Assembly: GCA_947462335.1 (NCBI GenBank)
Contig: OX381704.1
Location: 41,048,942 to 41,112,941, forward strand
Direction of reading: 5' to 3'
Length of the DNA: 64,000 nt
DNA from: Harmothoe impar
Lineage: Eukaryota > Annelida > Polychaeta > Phyllodocida > Polynoidae
The notes under the pieces are model-generated. The model saw only the letters and a program-made list of their open reading frames with translations. It was not told the origin of the DNA and searched no databases. This document shows, in pieces, positions 1 to 7,996 of this stretch. A program made the translations under genes and the position numbers. The stretch's first letter is position 1. Every line of letters starts with the position of its first letter.

Positions 1-635
1 AGAACGCCCCTTTTGATTATGATACATATAAAGTGTACAATGTAAAGTATACCAAGAAGAGTCAAACATTAGTATAGCAGTGTGTTGAAGTTTTTCTTTA
101 AGATTGGATGTGTAATTTATATCACAATTGACTCAGGGTTCGGTTGTTTAAGTGATTACATTGGTAAAATTGAGTGATTAATTAGATCAGGTGTTATAGT
201 CTGATGAATGCAACTTTTATGAATTATGGCCTGTTGTAAGCACCCATGTTTGGAATCCGCCCATGTTGCGAATCCATGGTGTGTTACAAAAGTGTGTTAA
301 GTTAACACATATTTTTTAGAGTGTATTATGTCTGCATGTTCTGACTTTCTCGCTATAATTATATGATTCTTAAGCATACTAATATCAATGTGAGTATCTT
401 TTGCAAAGGTTCACATAAAACCTAACGTTGGCCACTAATTACACCCAGACTCGTACACTATATAGTATGCTATAGTAACAGCCCATTTCAATGGCCTGTC
501 AGGTAATGGGACAATGGTAACACAATGGGAGAGGACAATGGCTTCCATCAACGATTTGATTAAAATTGATGAAATGCACGATCCAAGCAAAACAACTTAA
601 TTTTGCCTATCTCTCAGGCGAATGGCATAGTTCTA
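1..635. other. Intergenic, no gene recognised
   Basis: AT-rich sequence with no long open frame and no recognisable domain. I see nothing supportable here apart from its border with the MITE that starts at 636. Confidence 0.5.
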
Positions 636-848
636 GGGCAGACTGACCTAAAGGTAACCACCTACCGTGAGATGTCCACCTCAATTTTGTAATCATTCAT
701 GCATGATAATCCCTCTTTTTTGTATCACAGAACACTTTAGGTGATACTCTTTCCAGCAAGGGACAAATCAAGACATATCATACATGAATAGCTGCATAAC
801 TAGGGTGGACATCTCATGGTACGTGGTTACCTTTAGGTCAGTCTACCC
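636..848. mobile_element. 213-bp mariner-like MITE
   Basis: The two ends are inverted repeats of about 48 bp, beginning GGGCAGACTGACC on the left and GGGTAGACTGACC when the right end is read inward. Both are flanked by TA (634-635 and 849-850), the target duplication of Tc1/mariner elements. There is no coding capacity, so it is non-autonomous. The family assignment is inferred from the TA duplication only. Confidence 0.8.
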
Positions 849-856
849 TAAGCTAC

Positions 857-1123
857 ATACCATGGGACCACACAAACACTGCATGAGTAGGAGCCACAGA
901 CATAGAAACCACAGACACTGAGAGGACCCCACAGGCGTTGCATGAGTAGAAGCCACAGACATAGAAGCCACAGACACTGAGAGGACCCCACAGGCACTAC
1001 ATGAGTAGAAGCCACATACATAGAAGCCATAGACACTGAGAGGGCCCCATAGGCACTGCATGAGTAGAAGCCACAGACACAGAAGCCATAGACACTGAGA
1101 GGACCCCACAGGCGCTGTATGCG
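857..1123. repeat. 59-bp tandem satellite, left block
   Basis: The phrase CACTGAGAGGACCCC recurs at 916, 975, 1034 (one change) and 1093, exactly 59 bp apart, with a degenerate copy before. Open frames across it are only translations of the repeat. Related units reappear at about 12,940-13,085, on the far side of the nested transposons, so the block was probably once continuous. Confidence 0.85.
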
Positions 1124-1190
1124 TACACTGAAAACCCGGAGGAAGGAGCCTAGTCATTATGACGACCTATGTTGTCATAATGAATAATGG

Positions 1191-1196
1191 CAGGTG
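1191..1196. repeat. Polinton target duplication, left copy
   Basis: CAGGTG immediately precedes the element's terminal AGTAGTATAG and is repeated at 11,708-11,713 immediately after it. The related empty site at about 37,943 has a single CAGGTG. Six bp is the known Polinton duplication length. Confidence 0.95.
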
Positions 1197-1636
1197 AGTA
1201 GTATAGTATGTATCGGAACGGGACTATAGTTAAGTACTGTTTATTACTCAATCGACATGCAGCCAATCAGAGGCCTCCATTTGGTCACGTGACCCGTTGC
1301 CATGGTAACGTGACCTACTTAGGGCTCTCAGCCAATCAGAAGCCAGCATTCTGGGTGACCTACTGACCTACTTAGAAGCTCTCAGCCAATCAGAGGCCGG
1401 CATTCTGGTAACCATGGTAACGTGACCTACTTACGTCACGTGACCTACTTAGGCTCAGCCAATCAGAAGCCGGCATTCTGGTAACTAGGGTAACGTGACC
1501 TACTTAGGGTTTGTTTGTAAACAACACCACGTGGCTTTCTTGTTTGTAAACAACACCACGTGACACGTGACTGTTTGTAAACAAACAAACAAAAAAAAGT
1601 TATGTAACTTATATATAGAAATAAAAACACAACAAG
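1197..1636 (+). repeat. Left terminal inverted repeat of the Polinton-like element
   Basis: It matches the reverse complement of 11,289-11,707 with scattered substitutions and one indel of about 17-20 nt near the inner edge. It contains internal subrepeats carrying four CCAAT boxes (GCCAATCAGA at 1262, 1331, 1385 and 1458), several CACGTG E-boxes, three copies of TGTTTGTAAACAA (forkhead-type) and a TATATATAG near the inner end. Confidence 0.93.
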
Positions 1637-1656
1637 ATAATTTCTTTTCTTTTCAT

Positions 1657-1669
1657 TTTATTCTTTATT
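1657..1669 (-). terminator. Polyadenylation signals for the leftmost minus-strand genes
   Basis: Two AATAAA hexamers on the minus strand (1664-1669 and 1657-1662) follow the stop codon of the 99-aa frame by about 30 nt. They fit 3'-end formation for the protease and the leftmost ORF. Confidence 0.6.
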
Positions 1670-1698
1670 TTCATTTCAATCAGAAAAAACACACAAGT

Positions 1699-1998
1699 TT
1701 ATGCTTTTTTAGCTTGCTTCTTCGATTTGCAGCAACTCAACAGGCCGCAAAGTCTCACGCCGCCGTCACTCGCACCACCACACCCCGGACGACTTTTCTC
1801 CAATAGACATTGCACGACTTTGGATAAATCCAACACCATTTCGGCAAGGCAGAGAATCTTTGCCTCCATGAAACGGCCGCCATCGCAACAACCCGTCACA
1901 ACAGCATCATCGATAGCTTCTGACTCACGACCCGGTCGCTCAGCTTTGGGATTTTGCTCATGCGCATGACGCACTTCTTGGGGTTTCTTGTTCGACAT
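1699..1998 (-). CDS. Hypothetical 99-aa protein overlapping the protease gene
   Basis: I do not recognise this protein. It starts at an ATG (1996-1998) inside the 3' end of the protease gene and overlaps it by 103 nt in another frame, then continues about 200 nt beyond the protease stop. The N-terminal third is charged, the middle is hydrophobic with paired cysteines (about residues 37-38), and the C-terminus is CGLLSCC followed by a Lys-rich tail. The polyadenylation signals lie just downstream of its stop, so its frame fills the end of the transcript, which supports a real gene. Expression of an overlapping gene is inference only. Confidence 0.4.
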   Translation of the reverse strand: MSNKKPQEVRHAHEQNPKAERPGRESEAIDDAVVTGCCDGGRFMEAKILCLAEMVLDLSKVVQCLLEKSRPGCGGASDGGVRLCGLLSCCKSKKQAKKA

Positions 1999-2348
1999 GC
2001 TTCAATTAGGAAATGAACGCAATGAGGTCCACAGGTGTCAGCAGAAGTGTCTTGTAGTTGAATGCGGTTTCTTTGCCACTTGAACGGAGCAGAGCGTTCC
2101 ACGAAAGACAAGAACTCCGCACTCAGCGGCGGTAAGCCGAAGGAATCAAAGTAGTACACTTCACCCGTGCTCGACACGTAAAACGCCACCCAATGCTGAC
2201 CTGGTAAATGTTGCGGATCTGTGTTGCTCACGAAACAAGTGTCTTTGATAGGGTGCTTCGGAATAGTGTCACAAGAGAAAACGCCCAGGAAACGATGTTT
2301 TGTGTGAACGTTTTCCTTCAACACTCTGCTTATTTCAAGCGTGTTCAT
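1896..2348 (-). CDS. Adenovirus-type cysteine protease (maturation protease)
   Basis: A 150-aa protein of the C5 (adenain-like) family used by Polintons and adenoviruses to mature capsid precursors. The catalytic set is readable: His52 in GQHWVAF, Asp68 in YYFDSFG, Gln99 as likely oxyanion residue, and Cys110 in CGPHCVHFL. The order His, Asp, Gln, Cys and the CGxxC shape fit the family, although the protein is shorter than the roughly 200-aa viral enzymes. The open frame extends upstream of 2348 into the capsid gene, but no upstream ATG exists in it, so the ATG at 2346-2348 is chosen. It lies 29 nt after the major capsid stop codon. Confidence 0.88.
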   Translation of the reverse strand: MNTLEISRVLKENVHTKHRFLGVFSCDTIPKHPIKDTCFVSNTDPQHLPGQHWVAFYVSSTGEVYYFDSFGLPPLSAEFLSFVERSAPFKWQRNRIQLQDTSADTCGPHCVHFLIEACRTRNPKKCVMRMSKIPKLSDRVVSQKLSMMLL

Positions 2349-2377
2349 ACGATACGCCAAGTACCGCCCTCTTGTCT

Positions 2378-3682
2378 TCAGTTCATGTGGTAGTCGGTGA
2401 CGGGGTGTCGATCTCGGGTCAGCTCGACGACGTTGTCGTACACCAAGTAGAGTAGCACCGTTGTTGTCGCTTGTAGCGCCGAGCGGAAACTGACTTCCAC
2501 CCTCAGCTGACCCGCTCTTATAAGGTTCACGCGACACCCGTCGTGCGATCTGTCTGGGGTTAAGTCGAGGGGGAACACCGTGTAACCGTTCAGGAATTGT
2601 TCGTATGAAATACCGCAGGAGCGCGCGCCCTCGTACATCCCCGTTTCCGTGTGTAGCGCCAAGTACTCTCTCACGGCCGCTTTGGTCTTAAAGTCGGGCA
2701 CGTAGGCGTCGTTCGGCACTTTCTGATCGTTCACTATCACTTGAAGCGAGCTGATGTCGTAATGCTTCATCTCGAACGGGTTCTTGGTGTAGCTACCGTT
2801 GAAGGCGTCGTGGTCAAGGAAGCAAATCATCATCGACTTGGGAAGCTGGCCTGTGTTGGAGTGCGTGTAGCTGTGATCTCTGTTACCTTGAGGGATGGCG
2901 TAGGTCGTCACCTCCACTCTGTTCACCGGGTAGTCGAAGGGCCCGTGTTCTATCACCGCTCTCTCGTGCGTTTCCGCTACAGCGTCCGCCACCAGCACGC
3001 GTCGCACGTAGAGCTTTGCTTTGTAGATCTTCAAGCTGTAGCCTCCGTCAGCGGCGCACATCAGATAGAAAGAGGGCGCCGCTTGTTTCAGAGTGAGATT
3101 GATTTCTGTCTCTCCAACGATGAGCTTCAGTTGATGAGCCAGGTCAAAGTGCAGTCGCGCCATCAGCGAAAAGCGCTTGTTGGAGATTAGCTTCTTGCGC
3201 GCTTTGTACCCCGCATTCGCGTCAGTCAACGTGTCAAACTGACCGGGCGTATCTTCATGCCACCCCTGGGCGCTCATGACGCCGTCCTTCACGTCTTTGT
3301 TGTAGTTGAGTAACCCTTCCAAGTAAGCTCGGTAAGGGTAGGTCTCGGTGTTGCCAGACACTTTGAAACCGCCGATGGAGACTTGGACGTCTTTGAAGAG
3401 CGAGTGAGCCAAGTTGTTCACCGGAGCTACCGCGTCGGTGTCCTCGATCGCCGCTCCGTCCTTTAGCACTTGACATTCCAGATGAAGGTAATTCTCGTTC
3501 AGGTCTGTGTACTCTTGCGACTTGTTGATGGTGAAATTTATGTTACCTCCATCCTCTAAAGAGTTTTTTGTTTCTATCCCCAGGAAAGACGACTTTAAGA
3601 TAGTAGTCTGAGTCGGCGCTACGGTGTGCAGGTCGAGCTCAGAGAGCGCGCACTCGTTACTGCTCTCGTGTACGTAAGCCAT
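2378..3682 (-). CDS. Major capsid protein, Polinton double-jelly-roll type
   Basis: A 434-aa protein matching in length and character the Polinton major capsid protein; relatives in invertebrate databases are often labelled F54H12.2-like. It would form the trimeric hexon-like shell. It is beta-rich with few Lys/Arg clusters and has no signal peptide. The N-terminal part (about residues 25-110, with FTINKSQEYTDL and LFKDVQVSIGG) resembles the conserved start of the family. The start is the ATG at 3680-3682, with its own TATA box about 55 nt upstream. An out-of-frame ATG at 3696-3698 opens a 13-codon frame that overlaps the start. Identification rests on remembered family features; a structure prediction would settle the two jelly rolls. 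Confidence 0.85.
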   Translation of the reverse strand: MAYVHESSNECALSELDLHTVAPTQTTILKSSFLGIETKNSLEDGGNINFTINKSQEYTDLNENYLHLECQVLKDGAAIEDTDAVAPVNNLAHSLFKDVQVSIGGFKVSGNTETYPYRAYLEGLLNYNKDVKDGVMSAQGWHEDTPGQFDTLTDANAGYKARKKLISNKRFSLMARLHFDLAHQLKLIVGETEINLTLKQAAPSFYLMCAADGGYSLKIYKAKLYVRRVLVADAVAETHERAVIEHGPFDYPVNRVEVTTYAIPQGNRDHSYTHSNTGQLPKSMMICFLDHDAFNGSYTKNPFEMKHYDISSLQVIVNDQKVPNDAYVPDFKTKAAVREYLALHTETGMYEGARSCGISYEQFLNGYTVFPLDLTPDRSHDGCRVNLIRAGQLRVEVSFRSALQATTTVLLYLVYDNVVELTRDRHPVTDYHMN

Positions 3683-3736
3683 TGTGTTCTCTCTTCATGC
3701 GGCCGACAGACTGACGCCGGCCGCCTCCAGTCTTTT

Positions 3737-3744
3737 TATTTATA
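3737..3744 (-). promoter_or_regulatory. TATA box of the major capsid gene
   Basis: TATAAATA on the minus strand, 55 nt before the capsid ATG, in the 79-nt gap after the pX-like gene. A start site about 25-30 nt downstream would leave a leader of roughly 28 nt. A GC-rich inverted repeat (GCGGCCG / CGGCCGC) lies between the TATA box and the ATG. Confidence 0.6.
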
Positions 3745-3761
3745 CCTGAACGCCTAGGCGC

Positions 3762-4187
3762 TTACCGGTCGAATACATCCCCTCTACGTCTCTTGCAAGA
3801 GCCACCGCCCGTCTGAGGAGAATGCCGGCGACGTTTCGACCCTTTCTTAGACGCGACAGGCGTCTTTCCTCCCGAGAACGCCGTACTCGCCAGTCTCTTC
3901 AGAGCGCCTGCGCCTCGGTCTTTCATGCTGCTCTTTAAAGTCCGACCCGCCAGCACATCTTTAGCTACGCCCACACCGGCGCGGAGCAGCGTTTTTCCCA
4001 CCGACTTCAATAGCGGGGTAGCCGAGCGCATCAGACCTAACAGAGCGCCGCCTAAACCGTGCCCGCTCTGGAAAGAGCGCCCGCTGTACACGTTGACGCC
4101 GTTGCCCAGCTGCGCGTTGTAGTAATCGCTGTACCCTCTGCCGACGGTGCGCCTGGGTGGAAAGTACGGAACGCGTTGACGCATCAT
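3762..4187 (-). CDS. Basic pX/pVI-like minor virion protein
   Basis: A 141-aa, strongly basic protein. The N-terminus is Tyr/Arg-rich, followed by a Gly-rich hydrophobic stretch (about residues 43-56, GHGLGGALLGLM) and a C-terminal third dominated by Lys/Arg clusters (KKGSKRRRHS, CKRRRGD). This is the layout of the small DNA-binding and membrane-active core proteins (pX/pVI-like) of Polintons and adintoviruses. The role in core condensation or membrane disruption is inferred from family. It starts with two consecutive ATGs after an A-rich run, 11 nt downstream of the penton stop. Confidence 0.7.
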   Translation of the reverse strand: MMRQRVPYFPPRRTVGRGYSDYYNAQLGNGVNVYSGRSFQSGHGLGGALLGLMRSATPLLKSVGKTLLRAGVGVAKDVLAGRTLKSSMKDRGAGALKRLASTAFSGGKTPVASKKGSKRRRHSPQTGGGSCKRRRGDVFDR

Positions 4188-4198
4188 TTTTCTCTCTT

Positions 4199-5317
4199 TC
4201 AGCGCTCAATAGGTCTCAGATGAAGTGTCACGGTCACCTCGCCTCTACCGAATGGGATGGAATGACCGGATCGGTCTCTTAAATAGATGCCGACCTCGGT
4301 AAACCTCTTGGATTTCAAGGGGAAATAATCCAAATGGGGAAAACTGATAGCTTGCACGCCACCTCGACGCTTTCCGCCTCTGTCCACCGCCACGCAGCGC
4401 AACAGCGGCACTTGCATGTCGCCCACACGTCTCTCCTGGATCATGTCGGTGTATATGTACACAGAGTGCACGTCCCCGTAAACATCCATCGAGTAGGCGC
4501 CGGTAGTCGGCGACGCGAAACACGTCTTCTCTCCGAAGCCTAGAACGCATGCGAGATGCTGACTCAGCAGGACAGCACAGTGTCTCGGCGGTTTGATGGT
4601 GACGCGTTTCGTCTTGGCGTCGTACGATAAGATCCGCATCGGTTTGAGCAAGAAGCTGTCGCCCTCTAGTCTGTCATCTCGCAACGTCTCACTCAAGCGC
4701 TCGATTAGGGTGTGGTTGCTTCCGGTGAAAATAGGAGGTATCTCGAATATGTTTGGCATGAAACTGCGCACTCCCATGTCCTTCTCCATCTTTTCGATCA
4801 TCTGTCTTGCTTGATGGCTGATCGTCTTCTTCTTCACCGCCGGGGACAAGAACTGCTTGTATACGGCATTCGTCTGTCTCAAGTCGACCTCTCTCTTGAA
4901 CCTTTTTGTTTCCGGTTTCAATTGCTGCTCTTCCGACGTGTCTGATATCTCTTCCACCGTTACATAGCTCGCTTCCTTCCAGCTCAGCGGGAATTTTGAG
5001 CTGAACGTTAGCTTGCTCAGACCGTTCGCGTTTTTCATTCTCTTCCAGTCTACCTGTGGTTTTTTTCCTTCGGAGAATTTAGTTTCTTTTAAAACCTGGA
5101 TCGCCTCCTCTAGCGAACCTTTGGTGCGCAGAGGAACAACGATGATCAAGTCGTCGTCGTGCACGTTAGTCCATTCTGTAGGGAGGATGATCTCAGTCAG
5201 AGCCGCTTCGTACGCTTCGGGCAGAAGGAGCGGCGAGTCGAAGTGAGTTCGGAAAGACGTCAAGCTGTTGTCAGGATAATACTCCATAGAGCTGTTGCTA
5301 GGTAGAGTGATGTTCAT
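4199..5317 (-). CDS. Minor capsid protein, penton-like (single jelly roll)
   Basis: A 372-aa protein. The N-terminal segment LPSNSSMEYYPDNSLTSF followed by an ALTEIILPTEW block is the recognisable start of the Polinton minor capsid (penton-type) family, which occupies capsid vertices. The middle (about residues 120-180) is charged and may be linker. The start ATG (5315-5317) is directly preceded by 24 uninterrupted A residues on the coding strand, which form the entire gap to the integrase stop codon. It lies between integrase and the pX-like gene, within the capsid cluster. Confidence 0.8.
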   Translation of the reverse strand: MNITLPSNSSMEYYPDNSLTSFRTHFDSPLLLPEAYEAALTEIILPTEWTNVHDDDLIIVVPLRTKGSLEEAIQVLKETKFSEGKKPQVDWKRMKNANGLSKLTFSSKFPLSWKEASYVTVEEISDTSEEQQLKPETKRFKREVDLRQTNAVYKQFLSPAVKKKTISHQARQMIEKMEKDMGVRSFMPNIFEIPPIFTGSNHTLIERLSETLRDDRLEGDSFLLKPMRILSYDAKTKRVTIKPPRHCAVLLSQHLACVLGFGEKTCFASPTTGAYSMDVYGDVHSVYIYTDMIQERRVGDMQVPLLRCVAVDRGGKRRGGVQAISFPHLDYFPLKSKRFTEVGIYLRDRSGHSIPFGRGEVTVTLHLRPIER

Positions 5318-5341
5318 TTTTTTTTTTTTTTTTTTTTTTTT
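5318..5341 (-). repeat. Pure A24 tract between integrase stop and penton start
   Basis: On the coding (minus) strand the integrase TAG is followed by exactly 24 A residues and then the penton ATG, with no other base between. Shorter A tracts abut the ATGs of the ATPase, the GGFL protein and the pX-like protein. Confidence 0.95.
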
Positions 5342-6478
5342 CTACGTTATTTTTTTGACGTGGATCCACTCGTTGAACTTGTCGTCGTAACCTAACCAAC
5401 GTACGAAAGCTAACTCTTTACCGTCGACGGTCTTGCGGCGCAACACCTCGTCTATCAGGTAGTTGTTGTCGTAACGACTCTTGTACACCTTCTGAACCTC
5501 TTCCGGGTAGAAGACGCCTTTTATCTCCTCGCCCTTGTCGTCTTTCAGCTCGAACCCTCTGCTTCCCAACGTCTTAGCAACGTCGACCACTTCCTCGCGC
5601 CAGTTTCCCTCGTACCCTTTGTCGAAGGCGCCTTTAGTTCTCAACATCCTCACTCTGTCACCCGGAGCGATGACGTCGACGGCGGACGTCTTTGTTTTTT
5701 TCTTCTTTTTCCATATTTCGGCGATTTGTTTGTTAGTTGGGAGATCTTGTCGGTAGAAAACTGTTTCGCTGTTTTCCGAGCTGACTTGAGCCGGCGCCAT
5801 TTTCAACGTCTTGTGGTGAGTGCGATTGTAAGAAGACACTACATGATGCAGTACGTCTACGTAGCGATACGTGCGCTTGTGTGTGAAATAACGCCACAGC
5901 TTCTCCTTCAGACTGCGGTTCAAGCGCTCCACTAGACTAGCTTTGATGTCGTCGTTCTCGCCAGTGAAGAACTCTATGCCCTCGCTCTTCAAGTGATCTT
6001 GAAAGATCTTGTTCAAAAACTCTTTCCCCTTGTCTGTCTGAACAGTGCGCGGTCGTCTCTCGCCAGTGCCTGTCATCTCTCGGAAGGCCTCGGTGACATC
6101 AGCGCCGCTCTTGGATTTAATGGGAACGGCCCACGCGTACCTAGAGAAAACGTCGATCGCCGTCACCACGTACCGGAAGCGGTCGTTGTGAGACGCCAAA
6201 GCTTGCATGTCCATCAGATCTATCTGCCACTGCTGATCGATTGCGCCGGTTATAGTCTTGTTCCTTGCGAATTTTCTCCGAATGGGTTTATGTTTAGTGT
6301 AGGCGTCCAGCGACACTAAAGCATCTCGGATGACGGCCGGGTTCAGGTGGCGAAAATGATGTTTCTGGAGTTTAGTCACGCTAGTGAAACTGGAGGGCGC
6401 TTTGACGTCGGTATATCTAGCTACTACGCGCTTCTTTTCTTTTTCCTTCTTGGTCAGTCTCTTCACTGGTTTGCCCAT
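5342..6478 (-). CDS. Polinton integrase (rve family, C-terminal chromodomain)
   Basis: A 378-aa retroviral-type DDE integrase that would insert the element's DNA and create the 6-bp target duplication. The catalytic residues are visible: Asp87 in WQIDLMD, Asp149 in VQTDKGKEF and Glu184 in ASLVERLNR, with 34 residues between the last two as in D,D35E enzymes. The segment before the core (YTKHKPIRRKFARNK) is typical of Polinton integrases. The last 50 residues (VRWLGYDDKFNEWI) form a chromodomain that may target chromatin. The ATG (6476-6478) overlaps the preceding gene by 16 nt. The frame is intact. Confidence 0.95.
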   Translation of the reverse strand: MGKPVKRLTKKEKEKKRVVARYTDVKAPSSFTSVTKLQKHHFRHLNPAVIRDALVSLDAYTKHKPIRRKFARNKTITGAIDQQWQIDLMDMQALASHNDRFRYVVTAIDVFSRYAWAVPIKSKSGADVTEAFREMTGTGERRPRTVQTDKGKEFLNKIFQDHLKSEGIEFFTGENDDIKASLVERLNRSLKEKLWRYFTHKRTYRYVDVLHHVVSSYNRTHHKTLKMAPAQVSSENSETVFYRQDLPTNKQIAEIWKKKKKTKTSAVDVIAPGDRVRMLRTKGAFDKGYEGNWREEVVDVAKTLGSRGFELKDDKGEEIKGVFYPEEVQKVYKSRYDNNYLIDEVLRRKTVDGKELAFVRWLGYDDKFNEWIHVKKIT

Positions 6479-7659
6479 GGTGGGCTTGTTGAGGGCGTGA
6501 ACGACGAGCTCGCCGCTAGGCGGTTGCGCCCTTTCCTTTTCTTACGCGGCACGCTCCTATAGGAAGTCGGAGTTTGGAAAAGTTCACGGTCGTCCTCCTC
6601 GTCTTCAGAGGATTGATCGTCCACCACCTGGAGAGAAGAGTCTGCTGCTGCTACTGCTGCTGCTGCTGCTGCTTCTCCTTCTTCCGAGTCGAAGCTCGGT
6701 CGTTTCCGACCTCTGTCAGCAAGCCGTGTGTCCAAACTTTGGCCAGGTCCGCTCGCTTTATACAGATGGTTTCCGATCAAGGAGTCTGTGGGAACTGCTT
6801 CGCGCAGCGCTTTCGTGAACGGCGAGTAGCCCGCCGGTCTGGGCGCCGTCTTCCTGAACCTGGCGGCGTCGTTCAGTAAGTCCACTATGTTGATGCGACG
6901 CTCAGGTGGTATTCTCCGACCCGACATCTCGCGCACCGCACCGTCCTCGTTCCACTTGATCACACCGGATTTCTCCAATTGTTTGTACAGCGCCACGGTC
7001 CGAGTGCGATTCCTCTTGGGAACTTGGTTCACCAACCGCTCGAGTAGGGACGCGCTGGCCTCTTCAGCAGACTGACGGAGGTGAGCCGGGGGCGAAGAAG
7101 AGTAGGACGAAGAGATGTTGCTGTTGTGGGGATTCGCGAGAAAAAATTGCAATCTATTCAACAACCTTCGGTATTTCAACATTTTCTCGCGCGATTCCAA
7201 AGTGGGGTCGTTCAACACTAAATCCAAGTCCCTGTAGATAAACTGTAGCACCTGGTGCAAGGCCGCGTCGGGATGAAGGGACTGTTCTGCCTGCTTGTGG
7301 TAATAGGCCATGTCGGCAGGTAGGCGGGCGGCGGTGGCAGGAGCGGAACTCTCGTTCTTTTCAGTGCGCTCATCAGGAAGAGGAGGAAGGTTTGGAGCAG
7401 TAGAAGTACTAGCAGCAGCGACTGCAGTAGTAGCAGCGCTAGTAGTAGCAGCAGCAGCGGGCACATGATGAAGTAGACCTGCTCGTGATGATTTGTAGAG
7501 CGTCTCAGGATCCACGAGCGCTAAACGTTTGTAGTGTTGTTGCTGCTCTGGGTCCGTCATGGGGACGACGGTGGCAATGACGCTGGTGGTGGCGGTAGTG
7601 GTGGTGGTGGTGGTGGTGGTGGTGCTGTCGGCGAGTAGGTGTCGAATGAGGTGTCTCAT
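6463..7659 (-). CDS. Conserved Polinton protein of unknown function (398 aa)
   Basis: A 398-aa protein with a low-complexity N-terminal third (Thr run from trinucleotide repeats, Ala/Ser/Thr tracts). A helical middle (about residues 130-165, HQVLQFIYRDLDLVL) and a globular part (about 210-305, including GVIKWNEDGAV and INIVDLLNDA, then FTKALRE) match a protein family I know as recurrent in invertebrate Polintons and always uncharacterised. The C-terminus is acidic (SSEDEEDDRE) and then basic (RKKRKGRNR). The ATG at 7657-7659 overlaps the previous stop in an ATGA arrangement; a second ATG (codon 33) could be used instead. The function is unknown. Confidence 0.75.
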   Translation of the reverse strand: MRHLIRHLLADSTTTTTTTTTTATTSVIATVVPMTDPEQQQHYKRLALVDPETLYKSSRAGLLHHVPAAAATTSAATTAVAAASTSTAPNLPPLPDERTEKNESSAPATAARLPADMAYYHKQAEQSLHPDAALHQVLQFIYRDLDLVLNDPTLESREKMLKYRRLLNRLQFFLANPHNSNISSSYSSSPPAHLRQSAEEASASLLERLVNQVPKRNRTRTVALYKQLEKSGVIKWNEDGAVREMSGRRIPPERRINIVDLLNDAARFRKTAPRPAGYSPFTKALREAVPTDSLIGNHLYKASGPGQSLDTRLADRGRKRPSFDSEEGEAAAAAAVAAADSSLQVVDDQSSEDEEDDRELFQTPTSYRSVPRKKRKGRNRLAASSSFTPSTSPPWANQ

Positions 7660-7988
7660 ATACGGAGAATGCTCTTTATAAGCGGTAAGGCCATCCCTAT
7701 GAGAGCCGGAATGAGGAAACCTCCCTCTTGTACCAAGACGCGTCTCTTTTTTTTGATGGGCGTAGATTTTTTGCCGACCTCCCTCAACACGTCAGCCGAT
7801 TCTCGAAGCTTGTCCAGTTGTTTGTCGCTGAGCGGGATGTTCCCTACCAGTAAATTGTGACAGATCTCACTTAACGCTGCGATCAGATCGTCGCTTCCAG
7901 AGTCTATTAGATGCGAGCAGTCCTTTGGCGAGCACTTAGCTAAGTGCTTGAGAGTACCAAAGTGTCTTTCGAGTAGATGAGAAGACAT
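7656..7988 (-). CDS. Short conserved Polinton protein with C-terminal GGFL segment
   Basis: A 110-aa protein of a small family common in invertebrate Polintons: a helical N-terminus, a basic stretch (KKKRR, about residues 79-83), the phrase LVQEGGFL and a hydrophobic C-terminal helix (IPALIGMALPLIKSIL). Like adenovirus pVI/pX, it could be a membrane-active or minor virion protein, but that is inference. The start ATG follows seven A residues on the coding strand, only 8 nt after the ATPase stop. Its stop overlaps the next ATG by 4 nt, so the three genes are probably co-transcribed. Confidence 0.75.
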   Translation of the reverse strand: MSSHLLERHFGTLKHLAKCSPKDCSHLIDSGSDDLIAALSEICHNLLVGNIPLSDKQLDKLRESADVLREVGKKSTPIKKKRRVLVQEGGFLIPALIGMALPLIKSILRI

Positions 7989-7996
7989 TTTTTTTG

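Noticed and set aside
857..1123. CRISPR-like array
   Set aside because: Repeats are contiguous 59-bp units with no unique spacers, in an animal genome.
843..1157. Two open frames on the minus strand over the 59-bp satellite
   Set aside because: Their repetitive protein is only the satellite translated; period 59 is not a multiple of three and no domain is present.
2349..2537. N-terminal extension of the protease frame
   Set aside because: It begins with GTG, overlaps the capsid gene, and has no ATG. The ATG at 2346-2348 gives a family-like protein.
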